Shown in pieces: positions 1 to 10,054 of a DNA stretch of 34,591 bases; the first letter of the stretch is position 1; every line of letters begins with the position of its first letter. The notes under the pieces were generated by a model. The model ran no database searches. It was not told where the DNA came from and saw only the letters and a program-made list of their open reading frames with translations. This DNA comes from Bacteroidaceae bacterium (GTDB taxonomy: Bacteria; Bacteroidota; Bacteroidia; Bacteroidales; Bacteroidaceae). The translations under genes and the position numbers were made by a program. The stretch is from positions 1 through 34,591 of the forward strand of contig JAKSJB010000023.1 in assembly GCA_024398475.1 (NCBI GenBank). Reading direction: 5' to 3'.

Positions 1-1115
1 CCTTCGTCATTTCTGCAGGAGCATAGTAATTGTTTCCTTCTTGTCTTGCAGTTATTATAGCAGTTCCTGCAATTCCCGGATTGAGATAAATAGCATTGCC
101 CATATCAAAGATTATTGCAACATTGTCATCTGAAGATTTATAGGAAACAGGAAGTCCGCTTGAAGAAGTAGCCTGAAGAGTAATCAATTCACTTCCATAC
201 GTTAGATTCGACAAATCCTGATTCCATGTTATTGATTGCGAATGTCTGCTGACATTTACGGTACAGGTAGCACTGAGGTCAGAACCGTCAACAGTCCTTG
301 CCGTAATCGTCGCAGTACCTTCGCCTGTTGCAGTAACCTTGCCACCATCCACAGTTGCTACATTTTCATCGGATGAAGACCATGCCAAAGTAGGATTTGA
401 TGCATTGTCAGGATAAACCGTAGCCGTAATAGTTGCATTCTCCTCAACCAATAAGTCAATAGATGTCTTACTAAGTGAAACAGAAGAAACGTATATAGAT
501 ATAGGTACGACTTTGATATTGCAAGTAGCGGATAGGTTACTTCCATCAGTAGTCTTTGCCGTAATAGTCACTGTTCCAACCTTTATTGCTTTCACGATAC
601 CATTATCAACAGTAGCGATTGAATTGTCAGACGATGACCATTCAACGTCTTTGTTGGTTGCATTACTAGGAGTGATTGTTGCTGATAATGTCAAATTGTC
701 ATCAACAAGCATTTCGGCTGTTGATTTATTTAATGAGATTGATTTGGTGAGTATAGGGATAGGGGTTACAATTATCTCACATGATGTACTTAAATCAGTA
801 TCGTCAGTGGTTGTAGCTGTGATTGTTGCTTTGCCGACATTAATCCCCGTAACTATGCCGTTAGAAACAGTAGCAATATTGGTATCAGAACTCTTCCAGG
901 AAATAGTAGTATTTGTTGCGTTTTCAGGAGAAATAGTTGCAAATAATGTAATGCTTTCGTCTGGGTGTATGGATGCGGATGTTTTGTCTAATGAGATACT
1001 TGTAATTGGAATATCAAACTCTTTAATTGTACCGAATTCTTTCCAAACATCAGCAGATTGATATTTTGATTTTGTGCCAGATGGAACGTGTAGAGTCACT
1101 TTTGATAAATCTACG
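1..1115. repeat. Direct repeat, left copy (Big_2/C-terminal block of BspA copy B)
   Basis: Bases 1-1115 match 2624-3738 at a constant offset of 2623. I found no difference in any segment I compared, and shadow translations over both blocks are identical. The first mismatch is at 1116 (c versus t). The repeat continues beyond the left edge. It encodes the three Big_2 domains and the following Ig-like module in both BspA-like genes. Confidence 0.9.
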
Positions 1116-1909
1116 CGAGAATAAACAGATGAATTAATTGAAAGTGGTTGGTTCCAATATACATATATTGAAGTCAAACCGGAACAGTAACTGAATGCAC
1201 CACTTCCAATACTTGTAACGGAATTAGGAATGGTGATGGAAGTCAAACCTGAACAGTAATAGAATGCACAATATCCAATACTTGTAACTGAATTAGGAAT
1301 GTTTATTGAAGTCAAACCGGAACAGCCATCGAATGCATAATCTCCAATACTTGTAACAGAATTAGGAATGGTGATTGAAGTCAAACCTGAACATCTATAG
1401 AATGCCTTATCTCCAATACTTGTAACGGAATTTGGAATGGTAATTGAAGTCAAGCCGGAACAGCCAGAGAATGCATGACTTCCAATACTTGTAACAGAAT
1501 TTGGGATGGTAATTGAAGTCAAGCCGGAACAGCCTTCGAATGCACAACTTCCAATACTTGTAACGGAATTGGGAATGGTAATTGAAGTCAAACCTGAACA
1601 GTGATAGAATGCACAATATCCAATACTTGTAACGGAATTTGGGATGGTAATGGAAGTCAAGCCGGAATAGCCAGAGAATGCATAATCTCCAATACTTGTA
1701 ACGGAATTATCAAATACAATAACACCCTTTCCGTTGGAATAAGTCTTACTGATGATTGATGCACCAAATGCATCGGATTTATTTGGTGTCACAACTTTAC
1801 CATCAGAACTGGTGTACCAAATCTCATTGTTGGGAATTTCTTCCGCATGTACTCCAATGCCAATCATCCATAATAGGCTGATGCAAATTATTAGTTTTAT
1901 TGTTTTCAT
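1..1909 (-). CDS. BspA-like leucine-rich-repeat surface protein, copy B (3' end outside window)
   Basis: The frame is open from an ATG at 1909 to the left edge, 636 codons. By comparison with copy A it lacks only about 62 C-terminal residues. It encodes a signal peptide ([19 protein letters not shown], cleaved near HAEE), a short unique N-terminal stretch, then eight 23-residue LRR_5/BspA repeats built on the core [12 protein letters not shown]. Three Big_2 (bacterial Ig-like) domains and part of a fourth Ig-like module follow. BspA-type proteins are cell-surface adhesins or ligand-binding proteins in oral and gut Bacteroidetes and in protozoa; the ligand here is unknown. The start overlaps the stop of the truncated GH10 gene (ATGA). 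Bases 1-1115 repeat 2624-3738, while the LRR section differs from copy A. This suggests recent duplication followed by repeat loss or gain. Confidence 0.88.
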   Translation of the reverse strand, partial: MKTIKLIICISLLWMIGIGVHAEEIPNNEIWYTSSDGKVVTPNKSDAFGASIISKTYSNGKGVIVFDNSVTSIGDYAFSGYSGLTSITIPNSVTSIGYCAFYHCSGLTSITIPNSVTSIGSCAFEGCSGLTSITIPNSVTSIGSHAFSGCSGLTSITIPNSVTSIGDKAFYRCSGLTSITIPNSVTSIGDYAFDGCSGLTSINIPNSVTSIGYCAFYYCSGLTSITIPNSVTSIGSGAFSYCSGLTSIYVYWNQPLSINSSVYSRVDLSKVTLHVPSGTKSKYQSADVWKEFGTIKEFDIPITSISLDKTSASIHPDESITLFATISPENATNTTISWKSSDTNIATVSNGIVTGINVGKATITATTTDDTDLSTSCEIIVTPIPILTKSISLNKSTAEMLVDDNLTLSATITPSNATNKDVEWSSSDNSIATVDNGIVKAIKVGTVTITAKTTDGSNLSATCNIKVVPISIYVSSVSLSKTSIDLLVEENATITATVYPDNASNPTLAWSSSDENVATVDGGKVTATGEGTATITARTVDGSDLSATCTVNVSRHSQSITWNQDLSNLTYGSELITLQATSSSGLPVSYKSSDDNVAIIFDMGNAIYLNPGIAGTAIITARQEGNNYYAPAEMTK

Positions 1910-2439
1910 ATTCGCTGTTCAAAAGTCTTCACAATCCAGTTATAGCCACTCTTGCCCGAACCACCGAGGGCTTCTTCAAAATAGTGAGTACCCTGCTGGT
2001 GACCGGGCAAAGCCTCGTTCACCACGTCGATAAGCGGGAGATCAGGATAATGCTTCTTCACCTGATCCATCCATTGCACAATCTCCGTATAGCGTTTCTC
2101 CGGAGTCTGGCTTTCAATCCATGTAGGATATTGTGAACCCCAGATGAAAGCATGGAACTTGAATGGGAAGTTGTGCTGCTTGGCATAGTTGTAAGCATTG
2201 TCACTACCCCAGTTGAACGAGTTGTTCGTACCTTCCACCGAAGCCCACTTCGATTCGTTCTCGCAGGTAATCTGATTCCAGAGAGTGTAATACTTTTCGT
2301 TACCGTAATCCACTTGATAACGAGTTGTAATGTTACCCAGAAACTTGTCAGGATTCTTCGACAACTGGGCATCAGCATTGTTGCATACGGCAAGACCGAC
2401 AAGCAATATTATTGATGTAAAAATTGTTGTTTTATTCAT
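1906..2439 (-). pseudogene. Truncated GH10 endo-1,4-beta-xylanase
   Basis: This 177-codon frame has a signal peptide ending near NADAQ, then GH10 landmarks: KFLGNI, WNQIT.ENESKW, FKFHAFIWGSQYP and DVVNEAL. Glu142 of DVVNEAL is the expected acid/base residue. GH10 enzymes hydrolyse beta-1,4-xylan and normally exceed 330 residues. The second half, including the nucleophile Glu, is missing, so this copy should be inactive. The reading frame runs through ...KTFEQRI and stops at TGA inside the ATGA that starts BspA copy B. Its ATG at 2439 likewise overlaps the TGA of BspA copy A. The last 16 bases before the copy B start also occur upstream of copy A, which places a duplication breakpoint here. 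An odd detail is Cys59 where the family usually has Pro (ITPENE). Confidence 0.85.
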
Positions 2440-5400
2440 TTGATTATTATTTTTCCACCATTAATGATATACAATCCGCCGGACAGTTTATGACTGTCAA
2501 TCAGTTTCCTGAATTCGGATTCATTATATGTTCCGATCTTTGTGCCGGTAGCAGTATAGACAGTATATCTGTCATTTACGGCATGAACACCGTTTACATT
2601 ATCCGGTTGAACAACATTTGCAACCTTCGTCATTTCTGCAGGAGCATAGTAATTGTTTCCTTCTTGTCTTGCAGTTATTATAGCAGTTCCTGCAATTCCC
2701 GGATTGAGATAAATAGCATTGCCCATATCAAAGATTATTGCAACATTGTCATCTGAAGATTTATAGGAAACAGGAAGTCCGCTTGAAGAAGTAGCCTGAA
2801 GAGTAATCAATTCACTTCCATACGTTAGATTCGACAAATCCTGATTCCATGTTATTGATTGCGAATGTCTGCTGACATTTACGGTACAGGTAGCACTGAG
2901 GTCAGAACCGTCAACAGTCCTTGCCGTAATCGTCGCAGTACCTTCGCCTGTTGCAGTAACCTTGCCACCATCCACAGTTGCTACATTTTCATCGGATGAA
3001 GACCATGCCAAAGTAGGATTTGATGCATTGTCAGGATAAACCGTAGCCGTAATAGTTGCATTCTCCTCAACCAATAAGTCAATAGATGTCTTACTAAGTG
3101 AAACAGAAGAAACGTATATAGATATAGGTACGACTTTGATATTGCAAGTAGCGGATAGGTTACTTCCATCAGTAGTCTTTGCCGTAATAGTCACTGTTCC
3201 AACCTTTATTGCTTTCACGATACCATTATCAACAGTAGCGATTGAATTGTCAGACGATGACCATTCAACGTCTTTGTTGGTTGCATTACTAGGAGTGATT
3301 GTTGCTGATAATGTCAAATTGTCATCAACAAGCATTTCGGCTGTTGATTTATTTAATGAGATTGATTTGGTGAGTATAGGGATAGGGGTTACAATTATCT
3401 CACATGATGTACTTAAATCAGTATCGTCAGTGGTTGTAGCTGTGATTGTTGCTTTGCCGACATTAATCCCCGTAACTATGCCGTTAGAAACAGTAGCAAT
3501 ATTGGTATCAGAACTCTTCCAGGAAATAGTAGTATTTGTTGCGTTTTCAGGAGAAATAGTTGCAAATAATGTAATGCTTTCGTCTGGGTGTATGGATGCG
3601 GATGTTTTGTCTAATGAGATACTTGTAATTGGAATATCAAACTCTTTAATTGTACCGAATTCTTTCCAAACATCAGCAGATTGATATTTTGATTTTGTGC
3701 CAGATGGAACGTGTAGAGTCACTTTTGATAAATCTACGTAAGAATAAACATATGAATTAATTGAAAGTGGTTGGTTCCAATATACATATATTGAAGTCAG
3801 ACCTGAACAGTAATAGAATGCATAATTTCCAATACTTGTAACAGAATTAGGAATGGTGATGGAAGTCAAACCGGAACAGTAACTGAATGCATCCTCTCCA
3901 ATACTTGTAACAGAATTAGGAATGGTGATTGAAGTTAGACCAGAACAGTCAGAGAATGCATATTTTCCAATACTTGTAACGGAATTAGGAATGGTGATGG
4001 AAGTCAAACTTTCACAGTCCCAGAATGCACCATATCCAATACTTGTAACGGAATTAGGAATGGTGATGGAAGTCAAACCTGAACAGCCATCGAATGCAAA
4101 AGTTCCAATACTTGTAACGGAATTTGGAATGGTGATGGAAGTCAAGCCTGAACAGCCACGGAATGCATCACTTCCAATACTTGTAACAGAATTAGGAATG
4201 GTGATGGAAGTCAAACCGGAACAGTAACTGAATGCATAATCTCCAATACTTGTAACAGAATTAGGAATGGTGATTGAATTTAAATAAGTACAACTAGAGA
4301 ATGCATTACTACCAATAAATCGTGTCCCTTCTTTTATGTTATATGTGACTAATGTTTTATCAACAGTTCCAACAAGATAAGTGTCAGCATAACGTATATT
4401 ATTAACAACAGGAAGACTAGAACAGTCAACGAATGCACCTTTTCCTATACTTGTAACAGAATTAGGAATGGTGATGGAAGTCAAGCCTGAACAGTCATCG
4501 AATGCCCTATCTCCAATACTTGTAACGGAATTAGGAATGGTGATGGAAGTCAAACCGGAACAGCCAGAGAATGCAGAATTTCCAATACTTGTAACAGAAT
4601 TAGGAATGGTGATAGAAGTCAAACCGGAACAGCCATTGAATGCATACTCTCCAATACTTGTAACAGAATTAGGAATAACAGTGTTTTTACACCCACATAC
4701 TAAAGTGTTTGTTGCTGTTTCAATAATCGCATTACAATTATTTCGACTATCATATTTTTTATTATTACTATTTACCAATATAGAAGTCAAGCCCCGACAG
4801 CCAGAGAATGCAGAATTTCCAATACTTGTAACAGAATTAGGAATAGTGATGTAAGTCAAACCGGAACAGTAACTGAATGCACTACTTCCAATACTTGTAA
4901 CTGAATTAGGAATAACAGTGTTTTTACACCCACATACTAAAGTGTTTGTTGCTGTTTCAATAATCGCATTACAATTATTTCGACTATCATATTTTTTGTT
5001 ATTACTATTTACCAATATTGAATTTAGACTGGTACAGCCCCAGAATGCATCCTCTCCAATACTTGTAACAGAATTAGGAATGGTGATTGAAGTCAAACCG
5101 GAACAGGCAGAGAATGCCCAATCTCCAATACTTGTAACAGAATTAGGAATGGTGATGTAAGTCAAACCTGAACAGTCAGAGAATGCATTTTCTCCAATAC
5201 TTGTAACGGAATTAGGAATGGTGATGGAAGTCAATCTATAACAGAGATAGAATGCAAATTCTCCAATACTTGTAACTGAATTTGGAATGGTGATTGAAGT
5301 CAAACTTGGACAGTAATAGAATGCATTATTTCCAATACTCGTAACATCTCTGTCAAAAGTAATAATTCCTTTGCCATTCTTATATGAGTTGCTAATAATA

Positions 5401-5552
5401 TTGGCTCCACCAAATTTTGGACTATTAGGTTTCACAATATTCCCACCCATACTTGTGTACCAAATTTCATTGTTAGGAATTTCTTCCGCTTGTACTCCAA
5501 TGCCAATCATCCATAATAGGCTGATGCAAATTATTAGTTTTATTGTTTTCAT
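2436..5552 (-). CDS. BspA-like leucine-rich-repeat surface protein, copy A
   Basis: The product has 1038 residues. Residues 1-22 are a signal peptide ending ...GVQA. About 63-600 hold 19 LRR_5/BspA repeats of 23 residues, with core [12 protein letters not shown] then xxAFxxCxGLT. They are interrupted by two identical islands (around [15 protein letters not shown]) and one divergent island ([13 protein letters not shown]). From about 640 there are three Big_2 domains, each with a WSSSD-type core, then a fourth Ig-like module. The protein ends in a short domain with [10 protein letters not shown] and [14 protein letters not shown], which resembles type IX secretion C-terminal sorting domains of Prevotella; this sorting role is inferred. 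It lies 32 bp after the BACON lipoprotein gene and overlaps the GH10 fragment by ATGA. It is probably a surface adhesin or binding protein. Extracellular location is well supported; the ligand is unknown. Confidence 0.93.
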   Translation of the reverse strand: MKTIKLIICISLLWMIGIGVQAEEIPNNEIWYTSMGGNIVKPNSPKFGGANIISNSYKNGKGIITFDRDVTSIGNNAFYYCPSLTSITIPNSVTSIGEFAFYLCYRLTSITIPNSVTSIGENAFSDCSGLTYITIPNSVTSIGDWAFSACSGLTSITIPNSVTSIGEDAFWGCTSLNSILVNSNNKKYDSRNNCNAIIETATNTLVCGCKNTVIPNSVTSIGSSAFSYCSGLTYITIPNSVTSIGNSAFSGCRGLTSILVNSNNKKYDSRNNCNAIIETATNTLVCGCKNTVIPNSVTSIGEYAFNGCSGLTSITIPNSVTSIGNSAFSGCSGLTSITIPNSVTSIGDRAFDDCSGLTSITIPNSVTSIGKGAFVDCSSLPVVNNIRYADTYLVGTVDKTLVTYNIKEGTRFIGSNAFSSCTYLNSITIPNSVTSIGDYAFSYCSGLTSITIPNSVTSIGSDAFRGCSGLTSITIPNSVTSIGTFAFDGCSGLTSITIPNSVTSIGYGAFWDCESLTSITIPNSVTSIGKYAFSDCSGLTSITIPNSVTSIGEDAFSYCSGLTSITIPNSVTSIGNYAFYYCSGLTSIYVYWNQPLSINSYVYSYVDLSKVTLHVPSGTKSKYQSADVWKEFGTIKEFDIPITSISLDKTSASIHPDESITLFATISPENATNTTISWKSSDTNIATVSNGIVTGINVGKATITATTTDDTDLSTSCEIIVTPIPILTKSISLNKSTAEMLVDDNLTLSATITPSNATNKDVEWSSSDNSIATVDNGIVKAIKVGTVTITAKTTDGSNLSATCNIKVVPISIYVSSVSLSKTSIDLLVEENATITATVYPDNASNPTLAWSSSDENVATVDGGKVTATGEGTATITARTVDGSDLSATCTVNVSRHSQSITWNQDLSNLTYGSELITLQATSSSGLPVSYKSSDDNVAIIFDMGNAIYLNPGIAGTAIITARQEGNNYYAPAEMTKVANVVQPDNVNGVHAVNDRYTVYTATGTKIGTYNESEFRKLIDSHKLSGGLYIINGGKIIIK
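2624..3738. repeat. Direct repeat, right copy (Big_2/C-terminal block of BspA copy A)
   Basis: This is the partner of 1-1115 at offset 2623, encoding the Big_2 domains and fourth Ig-like module of copy A. The near-perfect match beside strongly divergent LRR sections implies a very recent duplication or gene conversion of this segment. Confidence 0.9.
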
Positions 5553-5584
5553 ATTCGCTGTTCAAAAGAAATTAATCCATGTTA

Positions 5585-7522
5585 TTAATAACTATAACGA
5601 CTTTGCCATACTGATATTTCCAAAACATAACTACCGGAACTAATACCGGTCATTGTAAGTATAATCTTTCCTGTTCTATCTTCATAAGTGTTGTTTTCCC
5701 CCGCCAGAACGGTGATAGTATTGTCTTGGATCGTATAGCCTAACCATGAACCTGTTTTGCTGACTGTGAACTGACCATCTGTCGATACATTGATGGTTTC
5801 TGTGCCTCCATTCTTTGAAAAATTAATTTCAGAATGGTCTGCATATAGATAATGGCCATCTTGGGTTACGTTGATTACATAAGTTTTGCCTCCTTGAGTT
5901 TCAATGTATAATTTTGCAGTTCTTGTAACAGACGTGTTATTCTCACTTACACCTATTGTAATATCTGCATTTCCTGTACCAGACTTTGGCATCACAATCA
6001 ACCAGTTTACTCCGCTTTCCACACGTGCTGTCCAAGTATAATTGGTGGATATGTTGATTACAGCATTGCTAGTATTTGCTCCGAAGTGGAATGCATCAGA
6101 CGATATGTTTATGTATTTACTATCCTGACAGACAGCAATTGATATTGTCTTTCCTCCGGCGATGACTTTTACATATCCGATACGGTCGGATGTATAGGTG
6201 TTTTCCGTTACTGATATTGACAGTCTTGATCTTCCAATCCCTGATTTTGTGTTAAGTGTAATCCAGTCGCTATTGGTTGATGCACTCCATGCCATATCTG
6301 TCTGAATGTCTATGCTTTGACTCCCTGCCTTGTCGCTGAAGGTAAGTTCTTGAGTATCGGTGTCGAAGGTATGACCATTTTGGGTAACAGAGATAGTACG
6401 TGAAATATTTCTTGCCTTGTTTTCGATCTTTATTATTCCGTCTCTGGCATATACCGATTCATTATTGTTGGTTGATATTGTCAAGTCTGCATTACCTGTT
6501 CCGGATTTTGTGTTGAGTGTAATCCAATTAGGACATGATGTTACTTCCCAATCAGTATTGGAACTAATGGATATGGATTTGTTGCCACCGGTTGCAGCCA
6601 ATGACAAATAAGTATTGGATACATTTAGATACATTCCAGGTTGATCTACACGTATTTCCTTGTAGTTGTCGCCAATACATACATAAACGAAGTCAGTTCT
6701 GTCATTAATTGAATTGTTTGCAGTAGCCGTGATATTAATATTGCTTGTGCCAGCCTTACCTGATGATGGATTGACATCAATCCAACTTGCAGATGTACGT
6801 GCCGTCCATGATGCTTCAGCACTGACTACTACGATTCGTGTCCCTCCTGTTAGTCCAAAAGACAAGGATTGCAAGCTTGCAGATATGTTTGCTGCCTGCT
6901 GCACTATAGTGATACTCTTGGATGTACTGCCTTTTAGGGTAATTGTTGCCGTACGTGATAATCCTGTGTTTTCGGAAAACTCAATGTCGATGTATGACCG
7001 ATCTTTCGCAACGGTAACTTTTGCCCAATTGACATCACACCTTGCATTCCAGACGGTATTGGAATAAATACTAATCCGCATGCTTGATGCTTTCCCGGAA
7101 ATAGTCTTGTCGAAGTCGCCAAGAGTGATGTATGGAGTTGCTTTTTGCTGACTGATTGTAACAGGAATGCTCCTGTGCCATTGTCCTTCTTCAGAATTAA
7201 CATTCAAGATACACACTCTTGCCGTATCTGACGAATGATTAGTTGTTGTTCGGAAATTCACAGTTGATGAGCCCGTGCCTGATTTGTTGCCTAATTCCAA
7301 CCATGAAGCACCTCCACTGATTTCCCATTGATTGTCCCCTGCCTTAATTTCTATACTGGATGATGTATTGGTGGATTTAACTGAGTACGAAGTAGGAGTG
7401 ACTGATAGATAGTATTCCTTTACTGCAGGAACAAATTCGGAATTGAATTCTGATTCCTTACAACTTGCTATTAATGCGATTGAAATAATTGACAGCAGAT
7501 AGTATATGTAGTTCCGTATCAT
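5585..7522 (-). CDS. Lipoprotein with seven BACON domains
   Basis: The product has 645 residues. The N terminus has a lipoprotein signal with lipobox IASC (Cys21), so it is probably anchored in the outer membrane. The rest divides into seven repeats of about 85 residues with the BACON pattern: a beta strand, W(L/I)xL or similar, xSGxG, a run of alternating strands, then an R-x-G/A segment and a final VTQ/VxQ strand. Approximate bounds are 35-128, 129-211, 212-297, 298-385, 386-471, 472-559 and 560-645. BACON (Bacteroidetes-Associated Carbohydrate-binding Often N-terminal) domains are Ig-like modules of glycan- or mucin-related surface proteins. No catalytic domain is present. It sits 12 bp after the PEGA gene and 32 bp before BspA copy A, so these are probably co-transcribed. 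A scaffold or binding role is inferred. Confidence 0.9.
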   Translation of the reverse strand: MIRNYIYYLLSIISIALIASCKESEFNSEFVPAVKEYYLSVTPTSYSVKSTNTSSSIEIKAGDNQWEISGGASWLELGNKSGTGSSTVNFRTTTNHSSDTARVCILNVNSEEGQWHRSIPVTISQQKATPYITLGDFDKTISGKASSMRISIYSNTVWNARCDVNWAKVTVAKDRSYIDIEFSENTGLSRTATITLKGSTSKSITIVQQAANISASLQSLSFGLTGGTRIVVVSAEASWTARTSASWIDVNPSSGKAGTSNINITATANNSINDRTDFVYVCIGDNYKEIRVDQPGMYLNVSNTYLSLAATGGNKSISISSNTDWEVTSCPNWITLNTKSGTGNADLTISTNNNESVYARDGIIKIENKARNISRTISVTQNGHTFDTDTQELTFSDKAGSQSIDIQTDMAWSASTNSDWITLNTKSGIGRSRLSISVTENTYTSDRIGYVKVIAGGKTISIAVCQDSKYINISSDAFHFGANTSNAVINISTNYTWTARVESGVNWLIVMPKSGTGNADITIGVSENNTSVTRTAKLYIETQGGKTYVINVTQDGHYLYADHSEINFSKNGGTETINVSTDGQFTVSKTGSWLGYTIQDNTITVLAGENNTYEDRTGKIILTMTGISSGSYVLEISVWQSRYSY

Positions 7523-7534
7523 AATGTATGAGCT

Positions 7535-9595
7535 TTAAAAATAGAAATATAGACCTGCCAGGGCATTGAAACCTGAAGCATAGCCTTTTACCTTTGTTGA
7601 TACTTGGGAAATATTATTGTAGATATCAGATTCTGATACAGCAAAGGATATTTCTGGACGGGCAAAAATGGCGCACCAAGGAGTTAGTGCAAAATCAAGA
7701 CTGCAACCAATTGACAGAGGTATTGCATAGGTCTCTTCTGGTTTATATTTGCTGCCATTATCTTGTTTTATTGTACCTTTTAGTTGGGTAATACCACAAC
7801 CAACTTTAGGCGTGATTCTTAAACGGCTATTGAGATTGATTCCATATCCCAATTTCGCTCCTATATATGTTGGTTTATACGTATAACTTGAAGGCTCATC
7901 ACTTGCGTCATTGTGATTCCAGAAAATTTCCTCGGACTCTGATAGGCCAACCATATATGATAATTCGACATTGACTTTATGGATATAGGCACCGACAATG
8001 CCACCGGCACACGTCATTGCTCCTACCTGATATCCACCACCGAAGTAGAACATTGAAGACTTGAAATACTGTCTGCTCATATTCAACATGATATTTGGCA
8101 TGGAGGAGTCAAGATGTACCTGCTTCCTGAAGTTGTAATATCCATGTTTCTTCAGTGTTATTTCATAATCTCCCGATGCCATATCTGCTGAATGGGGAGT
8201 TGTGCCGACATTATCGCCATTAATTAATATTGTTGCACCTGATGGTTTACTGTCAATAGTCATGTGTGCCATATCACTGAGTTTGGCATTGATGTTTTCT
8301 GTCTCATCTTCCTTGATGGTGACAGAATAATCTTCAGTCTTGTGGTTTGCAAGTGACAATGTTATATTATGACTGCCAATCATGATTCCCTGCAGCAAGG
8401 ATGGGGTTGTACCTTTCTTCTTCCCATCAATAGTTATGTCTGCACCGGATGGCGTTGAACGTACATAGATATTTCCCGTTATTGGGGTAGGGGAAGGTAC
8501 TGTAAATGTTTCTGCTATATCGGGTCTGACTGTTATCATCCTACTGGACTCCCTATGGTTTTCTTTTCGGCACACAACGGTATATTGTCCAGCTTTCAGC
8601 GGACCTGTCCAACTGCCTGTGCCTTTGCTTATTCCGTCGAGGATAATTTCTGCATTGCCGTCCACCTTGATTGTTGTCTGTGCAAAGTCTGACTCCAATT
8701 TAGGACTGATTCTTGTCGTTTCTCCTTGTTTGATGATGAATGAAGAATTATATGGCTTATACATATCACCATTGTTTATAGTAATCTTGTGGTTGCCACA
8801 AGTCCATCGTGTGTTAGGCTCATGATATGGAACTGTACCGATCTTTACGTCATCCACATATATCTGGGCACCTGTCGCACCATTGTTTCCGTCAATTTCC
8901 AAAAAACCGAAATTGGGTTTTAGCGTTACCTGTTCAACATGGTTTGTTTGCGAGTTGGAAAGAGTAACACGACCTGTTGATTGTTCATAGTTCAATGCCG
9001 TTATGATATAGTCATAAGAACCAAATTCCCTCATTTTGTCGATAGTACCTGCCTCATCGACTTCTCCCCAAAGTTCATACTCGCCTTTATCACCGACTTT
9101 CCTCACTTTAACTACTGCTTTCTCATTTGCAGGGGACACTTTGAATTGCAACACTTGCTTTTTTACATCCCTGACAATCTTTTTTTCAACCCTGCTTAAT
9201 GTTAGTTGCATGACGTATGTTCTGCCGGGCAGTATCGTTGTATTCAAATCATACTTTTCGATGGTTTTATATTCAGAATGCTTTATGGTTACGGTCTTGG
9301 CATTTCTCTGCACATAAACCCAAAGTTCGTCATCGTGTTTTTTGACTTCACTGTTGAGTGCTCCAAAGTTAAATGTAAATCCACTTAGGTCTGCTTCCTC
9401 ATCAACATCCTTAACCTTGATAATTGCATACCTATCTCCGTTTCCATCAAGTTTCTCGTATCGCTTGTCTTGTGCGGTTGTAGAAAATTGATCTTCAGTA
9501 AAACTTACAACACTCACGTCCAACTTTTCCTGCGCCATGACAGACATTGGAATTAACATCAGCAATATTAATACGAATTTTGTATATGATAACAT
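7535..9595 (-). CDS. PEGA-domain outer-membrane protein with C-terminal beta-barrel
   Basis: I place the start at 9595 (686 residues). The frame stays open to 9634, but the residues from 9595 (MLSYTKFVLILLMLIPMSVMAQ) form a normal signal peptide and the upstream 13 do not. The middle of the protein carries PEGA-type modules, clearest in VRSTPSGADITIDGKKKGTT and in IDSKPSGATILINGDNVGTT. At least one more divergent copy lies upstream (GAQIYVDDVKIGTVPY). The last roughly 170 residues alternate polar and apolar in outer-membrane barrel fashion and end in Phe (LAGLYFYF). PEGA domains are beta-rich surface modules thought to bind S-layer or cell-wall polymers. It is the first structural gene after the XRE regulator and 12 bp before the BACON gene. 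It may anchor or display the downstream proteins, but that is inference. Confidence 0.87.
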   Translation of the reverse strand: MLSYTKFVLILLMLIPMSVMAQEKLDVSVVSFTEDQFSTTAQDKRYEKLDGNGDRYAIIKVKDVDEEADLSGFTFNFGALNSEVKKHDDELWVYVQRNAKTVTIKHSEYKTIEKYDLNTTILPGRTYVMQLTLSRVEKKIVRDVKKQVLQFKVSPANEKAVVKVRKVGDKGEYELWGEVDEAGTIDKMREFGSYDYIITALNYEQSTGRVTLSNSQTNHVEQVTLKPNFGFLEIDGNNGATGAQIYVDDVKIGTVPYHEPNTRWTCGNHKITINNGDMYKPYNSSFIIKQGETTRISPKLESDFAQTTIKVDGNAEIILDGISKGTGSWTGPLKAGQYTVVCRKENHRESSRMITVRPDIAETFTVPSPTPITGNIYVRSTPSGADITIDGKKKGTTPSLLQGIMIGSHNITLSLANHKTEDYSVTIKEDETENINAKLSDMAHMTIDSKPSGATILINGDNVGTTPHSADMASGDYEITLKKHGYYNFRKQVHLDSSMPNIMLNMSRQYFKSSMFYFGGGYQVGAMTCAGGIVGAYIHKVNVELSYMVGLSESEEIFWNHNDASDEPSSYTYKPTYIGAKLGYGINLNSRLRITPKVGCGITQLKGTIKQDNGSKYKPEETYAIPLSIGCSLDFALTPWCAIFARPEISFAVSESDIYNNISQVSTKVKGYASGFNALAGLYFYF

Positions 9596-9665
9596 GTTAT
9601 GCTCTTTTGGTATCTTAATGCAATATAAATTCAATAGTGACCCTTATTTGTTAAAAAATACTCAA

Positions 9666-9866
9666 TTATTTTGTAGGAGTCAGTAGGTCTCTTTTGTCAA
9701 CATTCAAAAGTTTGGCTATTTTCTCCAAAGTCTGTAAGTCGGGTTGAGCAGAATTTGTACACCATTTGCTTATTGTGCATTTACTTTTACCGAGATTTTC
9801 GGCTAGCCATTTACTTGTCTTTTTTTGCTCAACAAGTACCAATTTTATTCGATTCAAATCTTCCAT
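9666..9866 (-). CDS. Small XRE-family helix-turn-helix regulator
   Basis: The product has 66 residues, almost entirely one HTH_3/XRE domain. Helix 2-turn-helix 3 is around residues 19-38 (WLAENLGKSKCTISKWCTN), followed by QPDLQTLEKIAKLLNV, the usual fourth and fifth helices. There is no ligand or dimerisation domain. Such solo XRE proteins are DNA-binding repressors or activators. It lies directly under a strong promoter (9893-9924) and 70 bp before the PEGA gene, so it may be co-transcribed with and regulate the surface-protein operon. That link rests only on position. Confidence 0.85.
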   Translation of the reverse strand: MEDLNRIKLVLVEQKKTSKWLAENLGKSKCTISKWCTNSAQPDLQTLEKIAKLLNVDKRDLLTPTK

Positions 9867-9892
9867 ATTCTATATTTAAATAAATTTTGACG

Positions 9893-9924
9893 CAAATTTA
9901 TTCAAGATACACGAAATAGCCAAA
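9893..9924 (-). promoter_or_regulatory. Bacteroidetes promoter for the XRE/surface-protein operon
   Basis: On the minus strand a TTTG (9924-9921) is separated by 20 bp from TAAATTTG (9900-9893). This matches the Bacteroidetes -33/-7 pattern (TTTG, 19-21 bp, TAnnTTTG). The XRE start at 9866 lies 27 bp downstream of the -7 box. I saw no clear second promoter between the XRE and PEGA genes. Confidence 0.7.
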
Positions 9925-10054
9925 TAATACAATATGAATCACTATACCTATTGCTAAAAAGAATGCCTGCAGATTGTTATTGCGGAATAATGTAAATTTG
10001 AAATTGCAATATGTTGTTTCTATGGCATTCTGACAGTTATCTGTCGTTTCTCTG

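Noticed and set aside
513..1061. A 182-codon plus-strand frame, repeated identically at 3136-3684
   Set aside because: It lies antisense to the Big_2 domains of both BspA genes and is duplicated only because those genes are. The minus-strand frames carry clear domains.
1140..1700. Regular 69-bp repeats that could resemble a CRISPR array
   Set aside because: The repeats are contiguous 23-codon LRR units in an open frame, without unique spacers of constant size and without cas genes.
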